From assembly GCF_900110485.1 (NCBI RefSeq), contig NZ_FODY01000004.1, forward strand, positions 179,747-243,746: a stretch of DNA of 64,000 nt, read 5' to 3'. The position numbers and the translations under genes are program-made. The notes beneath the pieces were generated by a model. The model was not told the origin of the DNA. It did not search any database and saw nothing but the letters and a program-made list of their open reading frames with translations. This DNA comes from Propionispora vibrioides (GTDB lineage Bacteria; Bacillota; Negativicutes; Propionisporales; Propionisporaceae). This document shows, piece after piece, positions 8,879 to 17,319 of the stretch (positions are counted from its first letter, which is position 1; the number at the start of each line of letters is the position of its first letter).

Positions 8879-9910
8879 TTATGCCTTCCGCCCAAGGATG
8901 GCTTGTAAAGAATTATATACTTCAACAACCAAAATCTGCTCCAGGCAGTCCATGCTTTTAGGACACTGCCGCTGCCAACAGCCGGCACAATCCCGGTCGA
9001 TAATAATCGCTTTGTGGCCTGAACCAAAAGGGCCATTACGGTTGGCGTCCGTAGGTCCGTATAGGGCAACAACCGGCGCGCCGGTTGCTGCAGCCAAATG
9101 CATCGGACCGGTATCGCCGCCAACAAAAGCTTGGGACCTTCTGATTAAATAGGCTAATTGCTTCAATGTGGTCTTACCTATCATGTTGACAGGCGGGATA
9201 CGCATTATAGCTTGCATTTCAGCAAAGGCTGTTGTTTCTTTGGCGCCGCCAATAACGACAGGAATAACACCATCTTCATAGAGCCTGTCTGCTAATTCCG
9301 CAAAGCGGGAAACCGGCCAGCACTTATTAGGCCAGTTGGCACCGATTGCCAAAATAACATAGGAATTTTGTACGTCTAATCCGCTATGTTTTGCGATGGC
9401 CAACGCCTGCCCGGCTTCTTCCTCCGTAATCTCGATTGGAAATACAGGGGCATCAACCTGGCATCCCAGCGAACGAACCACATCCAGATAACGGTTGACC
9501 ACATGTCCGTCAGCAAAAGGGCCGCATACCTTTCTACCGAGAAAATCACTGCCTTCCCGGGCATTGCAATAAACCAAGCGTTCCCGGGCGCCACTAAGCC
9601 AGGAAATCATGCCGCTTTTAAATAATCCCTGCAAATCAATACTCAAATCAAAATGATGCTGTTTTAATTCTTTTGCAAAACCCGGCCCATGCCGCAACAA
9701 GCCGCCAATTGATTTAAATTTCGGTTTATCAAAAACAATAATTTCATCTATATCCGGATTGTTCGTCAAGAGATCATAAGCCGGTTTTTCGACTACCCAG
9801 GTGATACGCGCCTCTGGGTAGCACTGCTTCAAAGCATGAGCTACAGGCAACGCATGAATTACATCACCGATGGCACTTAATTTGACGATAAGAATGTTGC
9901 GGTAAGACAT
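8879..9910 (-). CDS. LPS heptosyltransferase (GT9)
   Basis: This 343-residue enzyme has the classic GT9 layout: ILIVKLSAIGDVIHALPVA at the N-terminus, an LSIDLQGLFKSG segment, and FVGGDTGPMHLAAATGAPVV with YGPTD at the donor site. These are typical of heptosyltransferases WaaC/WaaF/RfaQ. The ATG at 9910 is chosen because GAGGTG lies six to seven bases upstream and the product then begins MSYRNILIVKL; an upstream ATG at 9949 lacks a ribosome site. It likely transfers heptose from ADP-heptose to the Kdo-lipid A core. It lies just downstream of the two heptose-activation genes, separated by about 115 bp, which fits one pathway. Confidence 0.92.
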   Translation of the reverse strand: MSYRNILIVKLSAIGDVIHALPVAHALKQCYPEARITWVVEKPAYDLLTNNPDIDEIIVFDKPKFKSIGGLLRHGPGFAKELKQHHFDLSIDLQGLFKSGMISWLSGARERLVYCNAREGSDFLGRKVCGPFADGHVVNRYLDVVRSLGCQVDAPVFPIEITEEEAGQALAIAKHSGLDVQNSYVILAIGANWPNKCWPVSRFAELADRLYEDGVIPVVIGGAKETTAFAEMQAIMRIPPVNMIGKTTLKQLAYLIRRSQAFVGGDTGPMHLAAATGAPVVALYGPTDANRNGPFGSGHKAIIIDRDCAGCWQRQCPKSMDCLEQILVVEVYNSLQAILGRKA

Positions 9911-10024
9911 CAGGCACCTCTTTTCAACCGCAAAATACGCAGAGAGCACAGAGGCAATTCAATTCATCCGCAACATCGCGCACCCTATTTGAACTTCTGC
10001 AATCTCCACGCACCTGTGGTCTCT

Positions 10025-10489
10025 TTATGCTTTTATTTTATTAATAATCTGAGTTGATGATCTTCCCTCTACCATGGGAACGAGAACAATTTTACCCCCA
10101 TGCTTTGCTACTGCTTCCGCTTCCGGCAGCTCGGCAACGGCATAATCGCCACCTTTAACATAAATGGTCGGTTGAATCACCTCAACTAATTCGGAGGCCG
10201 TGTTTTCTCCAAACAGCACTACATAATCAACAACAGACAGGGCAGAGAGTACTTCAGCTCTGTCATTTTCATTGTTTACCGGACGGGTAGGACCTTTTAA
10301 TATTCGTACCGATTGATCTGTATTCAGCCCTACAATCAGACAGTCCCCCTGATTGCGGGCGGCTGTCAAATACCGGACATGACCTACGTGCAATATGTCA
10401 AAACAGCCGTTGGTAAATACGACCGTTTTACCAGCGGCTTTCAAGCTAGCAGCTATTAATTGGACTTTTTCCCGTGATACAACGGACAT
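10025..10489 (-). CDS. rfaE2: D-glycero-beta-D-manno-heptose 1-phosphate adenylyltransferase
   Basis: This 154-residue nucleotidyltransferase matches the C-terminal half of E. coli HldE. It carries FTNGCFDILHVGH, the HxGH cytidylyl/adenylyltransferase motif, and the end RSSTQIINKI with the conserved SST. It adds AMP to heptose-1-phosphate to give ADP-heptose. GGAGG lies before the ATG. In E. coli kinase and adenylyltransferase are fused; here they are two adjacent genes (21 bp apart), the split form. GmhA and GmhB, also needed for the pathway, are not in this window. Confidence 0.95.
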   Translation of the reverse strand: MSVVSREKVQLIAASLKAAGKTVVFTNGCFDILHVGHVRYLTAARNQGDCLIVGLNTDQSVRILKGPTRPVNNENDRAEVLSALSVVDYVVLFGENTASELVEVIQPTIYVKGGDYAVAELPEAEAVAKHGGKIVLVPMVEGRSSTQIINKIKA

Positions 10490-10510
10490 GGTAAAACCTC
10501 CAGTAACACA

Positions 10511-11509
10511 TTATGCTCCATCATGATTGCCAATCGCTTCTCTCAATTCTTCCGGGCTACTTGTAGCCGTTCCTGGTTTTCTAACCACAATGCCGGCGGC
10601 AAAATTGGATAACCTGGCAGCATCATAATAGGATGCACCGGCAGCCAAGGCTAATGTCATAGCCGCCACTACCGTATCGCCGGCGCCGGTCACATCATAG
10701 ACTTCACTTTTATTGGTCACCGGAATATTGCTAATCTTACCACTTCGTTCAAAAAGCATCATGCCGTCAGGACCCCGGCTGATCAGTACGGCCTCTGCCT
10801 CAAGCCGCTCCAGAATGATCTTACCGGCATGTTGCAGAGATACGGCATCAACAGTCTTCAAGCCTAAAGCGGCGGCGGCCTCCGATTCGTTCTGCTTAAC
10901 CACGGTAACCCCTTTATAGGACATAACATCATAGCGGGAGTCCACAATGCAGGGAATCTGCATCTCCTTGCAGTAGGCAATGACATAGTCCCGGATCCGG
11001 GATGACACGGTGTGACTGCCATAGTCACTTAGGACTACGGCAGCCATAGCACTAAGATTCTCTTTAATGCTTTTTACTATTTTTTCTTCCGTTTCTTCTG
11101 AAAAGGGCTGCTTACATTCCCGGTCAATGCGGACAATCTGCTGCCGGACGGTCGCCTGTCCCCCGGCCATAATACGGGTTTTGGTAATTGTCGGCCGATC
11201 AGGACCACTAATCAGCCCGTCCGTGTGAATGCCTTTATCACCCAATTCCTGCCGCAGTTGATTACCGGCATAATCATCGCCTACAACCCCCATAGCAAAC
11301 ACTTCACCGCCCAGGGCAGCCACATTGTAGGTTGCATTGGCAGCACCGCCGGGAACAACATGCTCTGCCGAGTGTTCCAGGATCAAAACGGGCGCTTCAC
11401 GGGAAATCCGGGCGATCTTTCCTTCCAAGTACACATCGGCAACCATATCACCGATAACCATAATTTTTTTATCTTTTAACTTGGGCACAAGCTCCAGCAA
11501 AGTCTGCAA
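10511..11509 (-). CDS. rfaE1: D-glycero-beta-D-manno-heptose-7-phosphate kinase
   Basis: This 332-residue PfkB-family kinase matches the N-terminal half of HldE. The substrate loop VPGGAANATYNVAALGG and the catalytic anion-hole motif DVTGAGDTVVAAM are clear. It phosphorylates heptose-7-phosphate to the 1,7-bisphosphate in the cytosol. The start appears to be TTG at 11509, with AAGGAG nine bases upstream. The gene heads a short operon with the adenylyltransferase. A foldback repeat lies immediately upstream at 11527-11692, so its promoter may be inside or beside that element. Confidence 0.95.
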   Translation of the reverse strand: MQTLLELVPKLKDKKIMVIGDMVADVYLEGKIARISREAPVLILEHSAEHVVPGGAANATYNVAALGGEVFAMGVVGDDYAGNQLRQELGDKGIHTDGLISGPDRPTITKTRIMAGGQATVRQQIVRIDRECKQPFSEETEEKIVKSIKENLSAMAAVVLSDYGSHTVSSRIRDYVIAYCKEMQIPCIVDSRYDVMSYKGVTVVKQNESEAAAALGLKTVDAVSLQHAGKIILERLEAEAVLISRGPDGMMLFERSGKISNIPVTNKSEVYDVTGAGDTVVAAMTLALAAGASYYDAARLSNFAAGIVVRKPGTATSSPEELREAIGNHDGA

Positions 11510-11526
11510 AATTAACGTCTCCTTCT

Positions 11527-11692
11527 AGGGAATCACTGATTTATTCACACCGCGCATCCTGGCGGATCTTTTTCCGTCTGGCTACGTCAGCAGAATCTCG
11601 AAATAGGGACCGCTATTCCTACGTTTTTACTTCCTTGCCAGCCGAAAAAATCTCTCGCTAGCCTGTCAGGCGCATTAAATCAGCGGTTCCCT
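11527..11692. repeat. Foldback intergenic repeat (copy A)
   Basis: The ends AGGGAATCACTGATTTA and TAAATCAGCGGTTCCCT are near-perfect inverted repeats (15 of 17). Inside are further complementary blocks, such as GGATCTTTTTCCG against CGAAAAAATCTC. The inner layout matches copies at 35671-35850 and 46334-46505. The right end supplies part of the TAG stop codon of lptD. It fills the whole gap between lptD and rfaE1. Confidence 0.7.
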
Positions 11693-13112
11693 AAAAATGA
11701 GCCATGGTAATGTCAAATTTAACCTGATCGCGTTTAGCCCGGTAAGTGAGGCTGGCATCCCAGCAATGCAGGTTGTGTGTCCAGGTATAATCAACATCCT
11801 GTACCCGGTGACCATCAATTTCATAGGTGTGATTAATTGCGATTGAGTTTAACCGATCAACCTTATAGCTAAACCCAGTCCGCAGTTCCTGTTCCGAGTT
11901 GGGTTGATTATAGTCAAAGGTGGTATCGTAATCATGATTATAGGAATATCCCACCCAAGTAGAAAGGCGATCCGATACTTTTTTATTCAGGTTTACATCA
12001 AAACGAACCGGCGTCCAGGTAGTGTCATTGTAACTTTCCTTAATATACCCAATGCCTGTCCCCAAGTTTAACGTAGTTGATTGGCTAAGCTTAATAGGAT
12101 CTCTACTAAAATATACATGATAATCCTGACGCCAGCTGCTCTTAGCCGAATCTACCCATTTACCGTAAGAAGCGCCAAAAGTATAGCTAAACGGAGATTC
12201 GCCCAGTCGCTTGCTGGTCGTATTCAGTCTCAGTTCCGGTTCTACTTTAATCCAGGAATCATCATTGTCTTTTAAATATCCCTGCACCAACTGCAAATTA
12301 TAGCCCTTTTCTTCATCCTTCACTCCATAGAAAGGCTTAAATCCCTTTTGAGAATAATAACGCAAATCGGCAAAAGCCGACAAATTGCTGTTATTACCGA
12401 TAGGGGTCTCTAAATGTTGTTTCAGTGTAATTCCATCGTGGTCATATCCTATAGTGGGAAAAGGGTTATTATCCGTCTTATCCTTTTTTAACGACCCACG
12501 ATAAGCGGGCATAGAATACACGACGGTATTCTTTATCCAAAACTTCGCATTATGAACAATATAATGATCCCCTGGCCAGATTTCAATCGATTCCCCGCTA
12601 ATGCGGTAATCAGGCACAATAGCCGGGCAGCGGGTCATCCAGCCTTTGTTGATAATGCTCTTATCCGGCTGCAACTCAATTTGGTTCGCATGAACCCGTT
12701 CCTTATCTATATTTCCGTTAACGTCCGCCATAGTGCCGGTATGCTTTTGATAGTTATATTGTAAGGAATTGCCTGTTAAGTCCATTCCCGGTTGCATGAG
12801 TACAGCTTTATCCTGAATCCATACTTCATATTGCTTAGCGTTTCCTTCTACCAAGTCCGCCAGTATTTTGCTATCCATCTGAGTAACATTCACATTGCCC
12901 TGGGCAAAAAAGTCACCATTGGAATCGACATATTTAAGCTGATCAGCATCAATAACAATCGGAGCCTTTTGTTGAGCAGTCTTTTTGTCGGAATCAGCAT
13001 CTTTAGCTTTATCGGTTTTAACATGATTGTCCGCTGCCAAAGCCGGAAAAAAAGCAGCAGCGGCCAACAGAATCCCTGCGGTACAAGCTGCCAGTTGTTG
13101 TTGCTTTTTCAT
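11691..13112 (-). CDS. lptD: Short LptD-like LPS assembly outer-membrane protein
   Basis: This 473-residue protein has a signal peptide (MKKQQQLAACTAGILLAAAAFFPALA) and then an OstA/LptA-like beta-jellyroll: IVIDADQLKYVDSNGDFFAQGNVNV. The rest, from about residue 180, alternates in the manner of beta-barrel strands (for example SWRQDYHVYFSRDP) and ends in F. That is the plan of LptD, which inserts LPS into the outer leaflet, but the protein is much shorter than the E. coli LptD of nearly 800 residues. Two cysteines at about 162 and 448 remain. It is far from lptABC/lptF in this window. No lptE is seen. An OstA-type accessory protein is the main alternative. Confidence 0.8.
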   Translation of the reverse strand: MKKQQQLAACTAGILLAAAAFFPALAADNHVKTDKAKDADSDKKTAQQKAPIVIDADQLKYVDSNGDFFAQGNVNVTQMDSKILADLVEGNAKQYEVWIQDKAVLMQPGMDLTGNSLQYNYQKHTGTMADVNGNIDKERVHANQIELQPDKSIINKGWMTRCPAIVPDYRISGESIEIWPGDHYIVHNAKFWIKNTVVYSMPAYRGSLKKDKTDNNPFPTIGYDHDGITLKQHLETPIGNNSNLSAFADLRYYSQKGFKPFYGVKDEEKGYNLQLVQGYLKDNDDSWIKVEPELRLNTTSKRLGESPFSYTFGASYGKWVDSAKSSWRQDYHVYFSRDPIKLSQSTTLNLGTGIGYIKESYNDTTWTPVRFDVNLNKKVSDRLSTWVGYSYNHDYDTTFDYNQPNSEQELRTGFSYKVDRLNSIAINHTYEIDGHRVQDVDYTWTHNLHCWDASLTYRAKRDQVKFDITMAHF

Positions 13113-13160
13113 AAAAGTACTCCTGTCTAGCGTAATAGTGTCATCCTATCCTTATATAGT

Positions 13161-13514
13161 TTACTCCACTGCCTTCAATAATACAATATCATTCCAATTT
13201 TTTGCAGTTATCGCCTCAACGGCATGTAAATCCACCCGAATCGACTTGATATCCCCTTCGGCACGTGCCACCGCATTCGACAAGGCATCCAACTGTGCCT
13301 TTTGCACTTCGTTTTGATGCAATAAGGCTTTGGCGATTTGATTCGTTTCCTGCAATTGCTCTTCTATATTTTCCGCCCGGCATTCGAGCTTATCCAATCG
13401 TTGCTCCATAGCGCCGACCCGCTGCTCAATAGCCCCAACCTGCTGTTCAATGGCCATAACCGTTTTCTTTATGGATTTGACTTCGCCTAAGAGTTCCCGC
13501 ATCAGCTCTTCCAC
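13161..13514 (-). CDS. Small coiled-coil protein, function unknown
   Basis: I do not recognise a family with confidence. The product, about 117 residues from the GTG at 13514 (GGAG eight bases upstream), is nearly all heptad-repeat helix: IEQQVGAIEQRVGAMEQ is followed by LDKLECRAENIEEQL. There is no signal peptide or membrane segment, so it is probably cytosolic and oligomeric. A longer form from 13538 is possible but lacks a Shine-Dalgarno. It lies between lptD and an exported protein, with no obvious operon partner. Confidence 0.65.
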   Translation of the reverse strand: MEELMRELLGEVKSIKKTVMAIEQQVGAIEQRVGAMEQRLDKLECRAENIEEQLQETNQIAKALLHQNEVQKAQLDALSNAVARAEGDIKSIRVDLHAVEAITAKNWNDIVLLKAVE

Positions 13515-13602
13515 AGAAATCACTCCTACATTTTGCATATCAGGTATACTATTCTACATAGACTGCCTTTATCCTGCACAATCTGCGCCGGGAAAATATA
13601 CA

Positions 13603-13636
13603 AGAAGGCCGCAGGCTACATAGCCTGCGGCCTTCT
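13603..13636 (-). terminator. Hairpin terminator downstream of the 307-residue exported protein
   Basis: AGAAGGCCGCAGGCTA pairs perfectly with TAGCCTGCGGCCTTCT around a very small loop. On the minus strand it is followed by TGTATATTTTCC, a weak T tract. Confidence 0.75.
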
Positions 13637-13643
13637 CTTATAT

Positions 13644-14567
13644 TTAATTCGTTACACTTAACCCCTCTATCAAAGTGTCGGCTTGGGTCTGGATATACAT
13701 AACCGCTCCAGGAGTAATCGTAATATCCTTCCCTTTGATGAACGCACCACCAACTACCCCTATAGGACCTAATACAACCATACCAGCGACCGAAGCTCCG
13801 GCAGCCTTGGCCAGAGATTTAGTCTCTTCCTTCGCTTTTTCCCCTACATAGGTGGCAATTGGCGAGCCATCAAGCGAAGCAATCGAATCAAAAGACATTT
13901 CCAGCACAGCATCCCGGCCAAAATTGCGGGACCGTTCCACCTTAGTAACCTTGCCGCTGCCCATAGCACCCTTGGCAATCACCAGTACCCCTCCGGAATA
14001 GACATCCTCAGCAGCCTGGAATAACACCTCGTCACCAACACGGCTGGAGCGGGAGTCAAGAGAAGAAACCATTTGAATCTTAATCAGCAAATCCTTATTT
14101 ACCGTCGTGTGCACGGCATTTACCTGACCAGCCGGATAGGTCAGACTCAACAGCTTGGTGATCCGTTCATCAATACCGCCTTTTTCCGTAGCACCATAAA
14201 TGGAATGTTCCAGATTATCCAGGCGCTGCAAAGCCGGTCCGTTATTAACAGAGTGAGTAACGCTCCATTCCGCCGCATTCAAACGCAGCACCAAGGAAGA
14301 ATCCGTGCCACTTCCGCCCTTTACATAGTCGTATAACTTATCAATTTTAGTAAGCAATGCATCCTGACTATCGACATTGTAAATATCTGTTTCCAGTTTC
14401 CTCACCCGGTCGACCAGTGCACCTGTTTGCTCAACGCCATAAATTAGTTTTTCCACCGCAACTGTTTTATCAAGTGCGTTGATTTCCTGTGAAGGATCAG
14501 CCGCTACTACGATAGAAGACATAAGAAACAAACCCAGTACAACTGTTGACAATATTTTACGAAACAT
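13644..14567 (-). CDS. Exported protein of unknown function
   Basis: This 307-residue protein has a signal peptide (cut after about residue 22, VVAADPS). Residues 25-130 are helical with repeated IYxxE/D-like patterns (KLIYGVEQTG, DIYNVDSQ, HSIYGATEKG). Residues 150-240 look like a beta-rich domain (VGDEVLFQAAEDVYSGGVLVIAKGAMGSGKV), resembling surface or conjugation-type beta modules. A hydrophobic glycine-rich stretch (about 260-285) could insert into a membrane. A strong hairpin terminator follows. It is likely periplasmic or outer-membrane associated by context; no function can be assigned. Confidence 0.75.
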   Translation of the reverse strand: MFRKILSTVVLGLFLMSSIVVAADPSQEINALDKTVAVEKLIYGVEQTGALVDRVRKLETDIYNVDSQDALLTKIDKLYDYVKGGSGTDSSLVLRLNAAEWSVTHSVNNGPALQRLDNLEHSIYGATEKGGIDERITKLLSLTYPAGQVNAVHTTVNKDLLIKIQMVSSLDSRSSRVGDEVLFQAAEDVYSGGVLVIAKGAMGSGKVTKVERSRNFGRDAVLEMSFDSIASLDGSPIATYVGEKAKEETKSLAKAAGASVAGMVVLGPIGVVGGAFIKGKDITITPGAVMYIQTQADTLIEGLSVTN

Positions 14568-14617
14568 AACCTGCCTCCTTTGTTATCCTCTTATACTCTA
14601 TAATAATTCTCTTTTTC

Positions 14618-14647
14618 GAAAAAATATCCTGCCAAACGGCAGGATAT
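14618..14647 (-). terminator. Rho-independent terminator downstream of the 145-residue exported protein
   Basis: ATATCCTGCC and GGCAGGATAT form a 10-bp stem with an AAAC loop. On the minus strand it is followed directly by TTTTTTCG. Confidence 0.85.
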
Positions 14648-14657
14648 GAATAGATTA

Positions 14658-15095
14658 TTAGATTCTTACATCAATCATGGCTGAAACGCCCACTCCCTGC
14701 ACCCGGGAGAAATTGACCGGATTTTTACTGTCAATGGGAATCAAGGCTTTAACCCGGAACTGGCTGCCGTTGAAGTTTCCCTCAATCTGTACAACCGCCT
14801 GCACCCTATCTACCAGGTTCTGAGGCCCCGTCACCTGCACAGCCCCCACATAGCCGCCACTGCCAAACGTTAATATCGGCACCACTTTGGTTGCATAATC
14901 TGATCCGGCCCCGTGCTGCATTGTCAGGGTATTAATAAAATTGTTCAGCGGCCCGGCAAACTTGTCAATTACAACTGCGATACCGCCAACTTTAAGAATA
15001 TCTCCTAAGCCAAAAGCCTGTGCCGCCGGTACAGCTCCCACAGAAAGCAAACAAACCAGCAATAAACCCACAACAAATTGTTTTTGCCTTTTCAT
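14658..15095 (-). CDS. Small exported protein of unknown function
   Basis: This 145-residue protein has a signal peptide ending VPAAQA-FGLGD. The mature part is short and beta-rich, with a conserved-looking glycine pattern (TFGSGGYVGAVQVTGPQNLVDR) and an ending in which VSAMIDVRI is alternating. It lacks a lipobox. It carries its own terminator and good ribosome site (AGGGAGGAT). A periplasmic role is likely. I cannot name a family with confidence. Confidence 0.75.
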   Translation of the reverse strand: MKRQKQFVVGLLLVCLLSVGAVPAAQAFGLGDILKVGGIAVVIDKFAGPLNNFINTLTMQHGAGSDYATKVVPILTFGSGGYVGAVQVTGPQNLVDRVQAVVQIEGNFNGSQFRVKALIPIDSKNPVNFSRVQGVGVSAMIDVRI

Positions 15096-15149
15096 ACGTA
15101 ATCCTCCCTATAAATGATCTTCTCAATAACGAAACTATATTTATCATAT

Positions 15150-16043
15150 CTACAAAACTCCCGGATTTTCCTTATCCAAAAAAGAAAATCCCCTTACTTT
15201 CTTCACAAAAATTACAAGCAATGCTGCTATCAATAGAGCAAAGCCCAAATAAGGCGCATTTGTCACAGAAGCCTTCAAAATATCCATTGAGCCATCCTGA
15301 GAGAAGGATATCGCTACTTTCCCCCCTACCCGAGCGGCAAACACCATACCGGCATGAAGACCAATCGCAGCATACAAACTGCCCATATATTCATATGTAT
15401 AAATCAAAAGAAGACCTAATGCAGTGATAAAGAAGAACATTCCTACTGATGAAGCATTGATAAATTCCAGCGAAACAAAAGTCTGGATAAGATTTTCTTC
15501 CCCCGCAGCCCAGCGTAATAACCAGGCAAAGCTAATCCAATGAAGACTGCCAAAAAAAGCAGCCGCCAGCAAAGCCGCCGGCATCTTATTTTGTAAATCC
15601 CGCCAAAAGGCCTTATACACAATACCGCGAAAAAAAGCCTCTTCAATGAACGCTACCGTCAATGCCCCTAACAAATACCAAAGTAAGGTACGCCATATAT
15701 GATCAGCAGGAAAACGCTCCCATTCCAGAAACCCATACCCCATCAGACACTTTGCTGTATAAAAAGCCAACACAGCAACGCAGCCAATTATAAAGCTATA
15801 GATAAGCAAACTGGTTCGCCGGCGATTTAGCTTACCCAATTGCATAGAAGGAAGATTAAAACGAGAGTAAACGTACCAAACCACAAGGGCAACAATCACC
15901 ATTGTTACCCGCAACAATATATCATCGGCATCCACGGAAGCCAGTACCGGGAAATTCATTAGCAAAAAATTATAAATCCAGGAGAAGGGCCAAACAACAA
16001 TAAGTAATGCAGCAAACACAATAAATACAAAAAGAAAGCCCAA
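15150..16043 (-). CDS. CPBP-family intramembrane glutamic endopeptidase
   Basis: This protein of about 297 residues has seven to eight membrane segments and the three motifs of the CPBP (Abi/Rce1-like) family: EEAFFRGIVYKAF with the catalytic EE and Arg, FGSLHWIS with the first His, and HAGMVFAARVGG with the second. It probably cuts peptides within the inner membrane. I chose the TTG at 16043 because a perfect AGGAGG lies seven bases upstream; the ATG at 16061 is itself upstream of this site. A 12-bp palindrome at 16065 overlaps the likely promoter and recurs upstream of tolC. Substrate unknown. Confidence 0.85.
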   Translation of the reverse strand: MGFLFVFIVFAALLIVVWPFSWIYNFLLMNFPVLASVDADDILLRVTMVIVALVVWYVYSRFNLPSMQLGKLNRRRTSLLIYSFIIGCVAVLAFYTAKCLMGYGFLEWERFPADHIWRTLLWYLLGALTVAFIEEAFFRGIVYKAFWRDLQNKMPAALLAAAFFGSLHWISFAWLLRWAAGEENLIQTFVSLEFINASSVGMFFFITALGLLLIYTYEYMGSLYAAIGLHAGMVFAARVGGKVAISFSQDGSMDILKASVTNAPYLGFALLIAALLVIFVKKVRGFSFLDKENPGVL

Positions 16044-16064
16044 GCCAATCCCTCCTGTCATACT

Positions 16065-16076
16065 GACTATATAGTC
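16065..16076. promoter_or_regulatory. Palindrome GACTATATAGTC (candidate operator)
   Basis: A perfect 12-bp palindrome sits just upstream of the CPBP gene, ending about 22 bp before the proposed start and overlapping a TATA-like -10 region. The same 12 bases occur at 58781-58792 upstream of tolC and I saw them nowhere else in the window. Confidence 0.5.
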
Positions 16077-16438
16077 TATTTTAGCATAAGAGACTCCCGT
16101 AACCAAGTTTTTTGCGGAATTTATACGAGATTATTTATCTATCCTTAAATGAAACCAAAGGAATTTGCATCAATTATCAGCCTTAATCCAGTGAATAGCG
16201 GCAATATCTTAGCCTCTCTTTTGTTGTCTGACTCCTGTTATACCTCCCTTCTTTATCTTGGGCCATACCATTATCTAGTGTTTAAACAAGGAAAGTTGCT
16301 AACTCTCATAAAAAAAGCCATTACACAACGTAAAAAGTTTTTATGGCTGTTAAGCGGTGATTTAGTCACCCAGACAAGCCTGCTTATTTATCGCTGTATA
16401 ATAGCTACATTCATATTTATATTATTAACTAACAAGTA
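16077..16438. other. Intergenic region without a convincing gene
   Basis: About 360 bp between the CPBP gene and the next exported protein. A plus-strand open frame of 97 codons (16149-16442) has no Shine-Dalgarno, no recognisable family and a composition like untranslated A/T-rich DNA. Nothing else was found; it should contain the CPBP promoter and the 3' side of a convergent stretch. Confidence 0.5.
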
Positions 16439-17095
16439 TTAAAAAGGACTTTTTAACATTGTCCAATCATACAGTTTACCTTCTAAAGCACGTTTAGCAT
16501 TATAAGCAGAAAAACGTTCTATAGTAAATTCCTTAATGTAAGTATCACCACTGATCATGGCGGGATGATTGATAAATTTCCCCTCATTTTGTACATTAAA
16601 TGCTAACAAAGTAAAATAACTACCCTTTTGTTTTGCATTTTCTTTAACAATGACCCCCAAACTTACCGGTGATTGCGGTTCAAAAAAATTAGAAGTAATT
16701 TCTCTTTTGGAAGTAAAGCTTTGCGCTGCCGGAGAAGTCACTAATTCATAGGCTTCCGGGAAATAGATTTTAAGATCTTTTATTTTGATGGCATAGTTGA
16801 AGCTAAAATGTTGAATTTGGACATACGCACCGGGTTTCGTAGTTTCATACATAACCGACATATGTACCGGAAGTCCGCTGGTAACGAAGGAATAGATATA
16901 AGTCGGGTCTTTAGAATATTTATGTCCCTCCTTATCCCATTCATCTTTAGTCCAGTGATTTTTGCTTTCGTCAACGACCGTACCATAATCTCCATATTTA
17001 TTTGTTATTGTCGCTTGTGTGTCATTGAGGTTTGCATAGGAAAAACCACTTAATAGCACCGTTAGCAGAGAAAAACATACCCAGATCTTTTTCAA
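16439..17095 (-). CDS. Exported protein of unknown function
   Basis: This 218-residue protein begins with a signal peptide (MKKIWVCFSLLTVLLSGFSYA). The mature part has no lipobox, no membrane span, and an alpha/beta mixture with many Lys, Tyr and Phe residues (VMYETTKPGAYVQIQHFSF). It has a plausible ribosome site (GGAGGGATTG) before the ATG and stands alone between two gaps. I do not recognise a family. Periplasmic or secreted location is inferred from the signal peptide. Confidence 0.75.
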   Translation of the reverse strand: MKKIWVCFSLLTVLLSGFSYANLNDTQATITNKYGDYGTVVDESKNHWTKDEWDKEGHKYSKDPTYIYSFVTSGLPVHMSVMYETTKPGAYVQIQHFSFNYAIKIKDLKIYFPEAYELVTSPAAQSFTSKREITSNFFEPQSPVSLGVIVKENAKQKGSYFTLLAFNVQNEGKFINHPAMISGDTYIKEFTIERFSAYNAKRALEGKLYDWTMLKSPF

Positions 17096-17272
17096 AACAA
17101 TCCCTCCACAATAATTAATACTATGTTTAAAAAAATAGATCTTACAATGAAATTATATTCTTCCTATATTTACTAAACACCTTTAATTTTATATATCAAT
17201 TTATGAGCTAACTGACCCCAAAACAAACTATCAGTTGAAGGTACTTTCTGTCTTACATTATATAATGGATAT

Positions 17273-17307
17273 AATAAAAAATACCGCCGGACACATCCGG
17301 CGGTATT
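17273..17307 (-). terminator. Rho-independent terminator of the first ompM gene
   Basis: AATACCGCCGGA pairs perfectly with TCCGGCGGTATT across a 4-nt loop; the minus strand then runs TTTTTATTATATCC. It lies 12 bp after the stop codon. Confidence 0.92.
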
Positions 17308-17319
17308 AGTGAATTATTC

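Noticed and set aside
8854..9126. Open frame of 90 codons on the minus strand inside the heptosyltransferase
   Set aside because: It is wholly within the GT9 gene in another frame and has no signal of its own.
16149..16442. Plus-strand open frame of 97 codons in a long gap
   Set aside because: No Shine-Dalgarno, no family resemblance, and composition like A/T-rich untranslated DNA; kept only as a note on the intergenic region.
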